DNA of 37,115 nt from Smittium mucronatum. Its lineage: Eukaryota > Kickxellomycota > Harpellomycetes > Harpellales > Legeriomycetaceae. A program made the position numbers and the translations under genes. The stretch's first letter is position 1. Each line of letters opens with the position of its first letter. A model generated the notes under the pieces. The model was not told where the DNA came from and searched no databases. It worked only from the letters and a program-made list of their open reading frames with translations. Location: the NCBI GenBank assembly GCA_001953115.1, contig LSSL01001377.1, positions 1 to 37,115 of the forward strand, given 5' to 3'. This document shows, one piece after another, positions 35,460-37,115 of the stretch.

Positions 35460-36868
35460 CATGTAGATAGATTAAATTCTGGTGAGCATGAAACTTTTAT
35501 TGATGATAAAAAATCGATTAAAAACCTTGTCAGACGCAAAAAAAATCAAAATGAGGGATCTGAGCTATACACTCTTTGTGTTGATAAGATTGATAAGGCC
35601 AGAAAAATAAGTATATATACTAGAAAGTAAAATTATCAGATGCATGTATAGAGCTGATTAAAACGCACAATTCCATTTTATCTAATGGAATATCAGGATT
35701 TAGGAAGATAATTTCTTCAATAATAAATTTTTTAGGGAACTCAATAGACATAAACACTGAGAATATAAGGATAAAAGTAAAAGATAAAGCAGATAAGATA
35801 AAATAGGTTATAAAATGGATATAAAATAAATTTTTATCTTTAAAAACAGAAAACACCTCAGGATTCAACAGATCTATTTTGGGTGTAAATATTCAATATT
35901 TAATTTGTGATGAAATGATATTGAGAACTCTAGCTATAACTTAGCTGATAAAAAAACTAGGATTATATTAAATATATAATTTTAAAAACGTTGACGGATT
36001 ATGGGATAAAATTTTCTAAAATATATTCCATCATAGGTGATAATAGCGACATCATGGTTAAAACTATGTCATTTTTAGATGAATTTACTATTGAGTAACA
36101 AAAAAATCTAAATTAGGTTTAGAGTCAGAAATATCTGAAAGAGAAATCACTACAGGTTACCCAAATTGATTTTATTTTATTTATGAAAATCGCCAAACCC
36201 ATAGAATGAATAATAAGACACCTACGATTAAATATTCGAAAATATAAACCCTATACAGATAAAAGACATCAAAATTTCTAATGTTCACCCAATAAGGTGC
36301 ATAGCCCAAAATATCCAGCTAGCTGTTTACTACACAATGTTGAATTCGAGGTTTCTGATAACATAGGAGAATATGGGGATATGTCTAAATATTAAGACTA
36401 TTTAAAATATCAACTATTGCAAAGTTAATGAAGCTTAAAAAGCATTCTATTGATGCTTCGACTATATGGAACTCAATATATGAGATTCATGAGGGTCATC
36501 TAAGGCCAAAAGGTTTAAGCGTATAGCACTCCAAGAATGATAGCAGTATTTTTTTAAATGACTGCTGATGGGATTTTATTTCTTAATTAACAAAAGTATT
36601 CAAACCAATAAAATTTACCACATTAAAGTTGAAACATATGCAGCTACTAATACTGAGTTTTTCATTACAATACACCCTTTTTTTCATTCAAATAGACCCT
36701 TTTTTTCATTCCAATAATGTATTGTCTCATAAGAATGAATGGGAAACATTGATTGTAGAATTTAATTTTGGCTCTAAAAACGCCTATATTATATTATATT
36801 TTATAAAATTACAGATAATCATTTTAAAGGGTGAAAATTTTATAAATAAAAATTCACAGAGTTCCTAA
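35460..36868 (+). pseudogene. hAT-superfamily transposase relic
   Basis: hAT transposases move their own elements by cut and paste, leaving 8-bp target duplications. The plus strand gives successive blocks in family order, each broken from the next by stops or shifts. At 35460-35630: HVDRLNSGEHETFIDDKK. At 35636-35944: ACIELIKTHNS, GISGFRKIISSIINFLGNS and INTENIRIKVKDKADKIK, then ILGVNIQYL and LRTLA. At 35988-36098: DYGIKFSKIYSIIGDNSDIM, the IYSITTDNGANM block with the first catalytic Asp kept (36039-36041). At 36283-36366: IRCIAQNIQLAV, the iRCxAHxLQLAV block with His changed to Gln. At 36431-36526: LKKHSIDASTIWNSIYEI, the TRWNSTYdM block with Arg changed to Ile. At 36569-36868: DFIS...KVFKPIKFTTLKL and a tail carrying a 22-bp duplication. 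The C-terminal dimerisation region is not readable before the window ends. Confidence 0.85.
36669..36712. repeat. 22-bp tandem duplication inside the hAT relic
   Basis: Two units (36669-36690 and 36691-36712) match at 20 of 22 bases, with a CCC-T7-CATTC core. As 22 is not a multiple of three, the duplication itself shifts the transposase frame. Confidence 0.85.
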
Positions 36869-37115
36869 TCAGGAAAAGTATTGTTACTATAAAAGAATAA
36901 AACTAAGTTTTAAATAAGTAAATGATCCTATAGTGTCTTCCATTATTCGATCTTTTTACATGCATTTTAATTTCATTTATACCATTGGTTAAAGATCAAA
37001 TATCTTGGCATGTGTATCGATTATAAAATAGATTATAATTATAGCGGGAAAAATAATTATTATAAAAAAATCACACAATAAATCTTTTTATTGCACCAGC
37101 TTCACGTTTTCCGCA
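36869..37115. other. AT-rich end of window
   Basis: Nothing readable; it may contain the remaining hAT C-terminus or the element's end. Confidence 0.4.

Noticed and set aside
35620..35868. 82-codon minus-strand frame with membrane-like segments
   Set aside because: Antisense shadow of the hAT transposase relic, whose family motifs are on the plus strand.
1..37115. CRISPR array, operon or phage-type module
   Set aside because: No regularly spaced repeats, no ribosome-binding-site-led gene clusters, and clear eukaryotic TE content.

Overview
The window reads as eukaryotic nuclear DNA from a very AT-rich genome (about four fifths A+T by eye; not counted). It has no bacterial-style operon structure, no tRNA or rRNA gene and no CRISPR array that I can see. 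Most of it is non-coding AT-rich DNA. Scattered islands of higher GC or recognisable translation are, with one possible exception, relics of transposable elements (TEs) broken by stops and frameshifts. The hAT type present is familiar from arthropods, but TE families do not fix the taxon, so I do not name an organism.

Layout. 1-220: start of an LTR retrotransposon on the minus strand, with an unbroken gag N-terminus, a primer-binding site complementary to a tRNA 3' end, and the end of the 5' LTR. About 815-2737: a decayed DIRS-like (tyrosine-recombinase class) retroelement on the minus strand with a clear reverse-transcriptase core. 3763-4657: the only unbroken multi-exon gene model in the window, two minus-strand exons joined by a phase-0 GT-AG intron, product unknown. 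6.0 kb: a possible transposase N-terminus. 8.8-9.2 kb: a Tc1/mariner-type relic. 19.2 kb: a faint helix-turn-helix-like fragment. 21.9-22.5 kb: a probable KDZ (Kyakuja/Dileera/Zisupton) transposase relic. 25.3-25.8 kb: a DDE_3 (IS630/Tc1/pogo-like) transposase relic. 33.1-33.9 kb: an unidentified GC-richer pseudogene. 34.25-34.43 kb: a copia-type aspartic protease relic. 35.5-36.9 kb: a long hAT transposase relic on the plus strand. The stretches between hold only A/T runs, short tandem repeats and small hairpins.

These pieces do not work together as a pathway. They are independent insertions of different ages: the Ty3-like gag is unbroken (young), the DIRS-like element still has normal GC but many breaks (middle-aged), and the hAT, KDZ and DDE_3 copies have drifted close to the surrounding base composition (old). 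In DNA this AT-rich, open frames of 50-90 codons are expected by chance, so most long frames with no family motif were left out. I see no convincing new defence or regulatory system. The best leads are the spliced unknown gene at 3.8-4.7 kb, the unidentified pseudogene at 33 kb and the KDZ relic.
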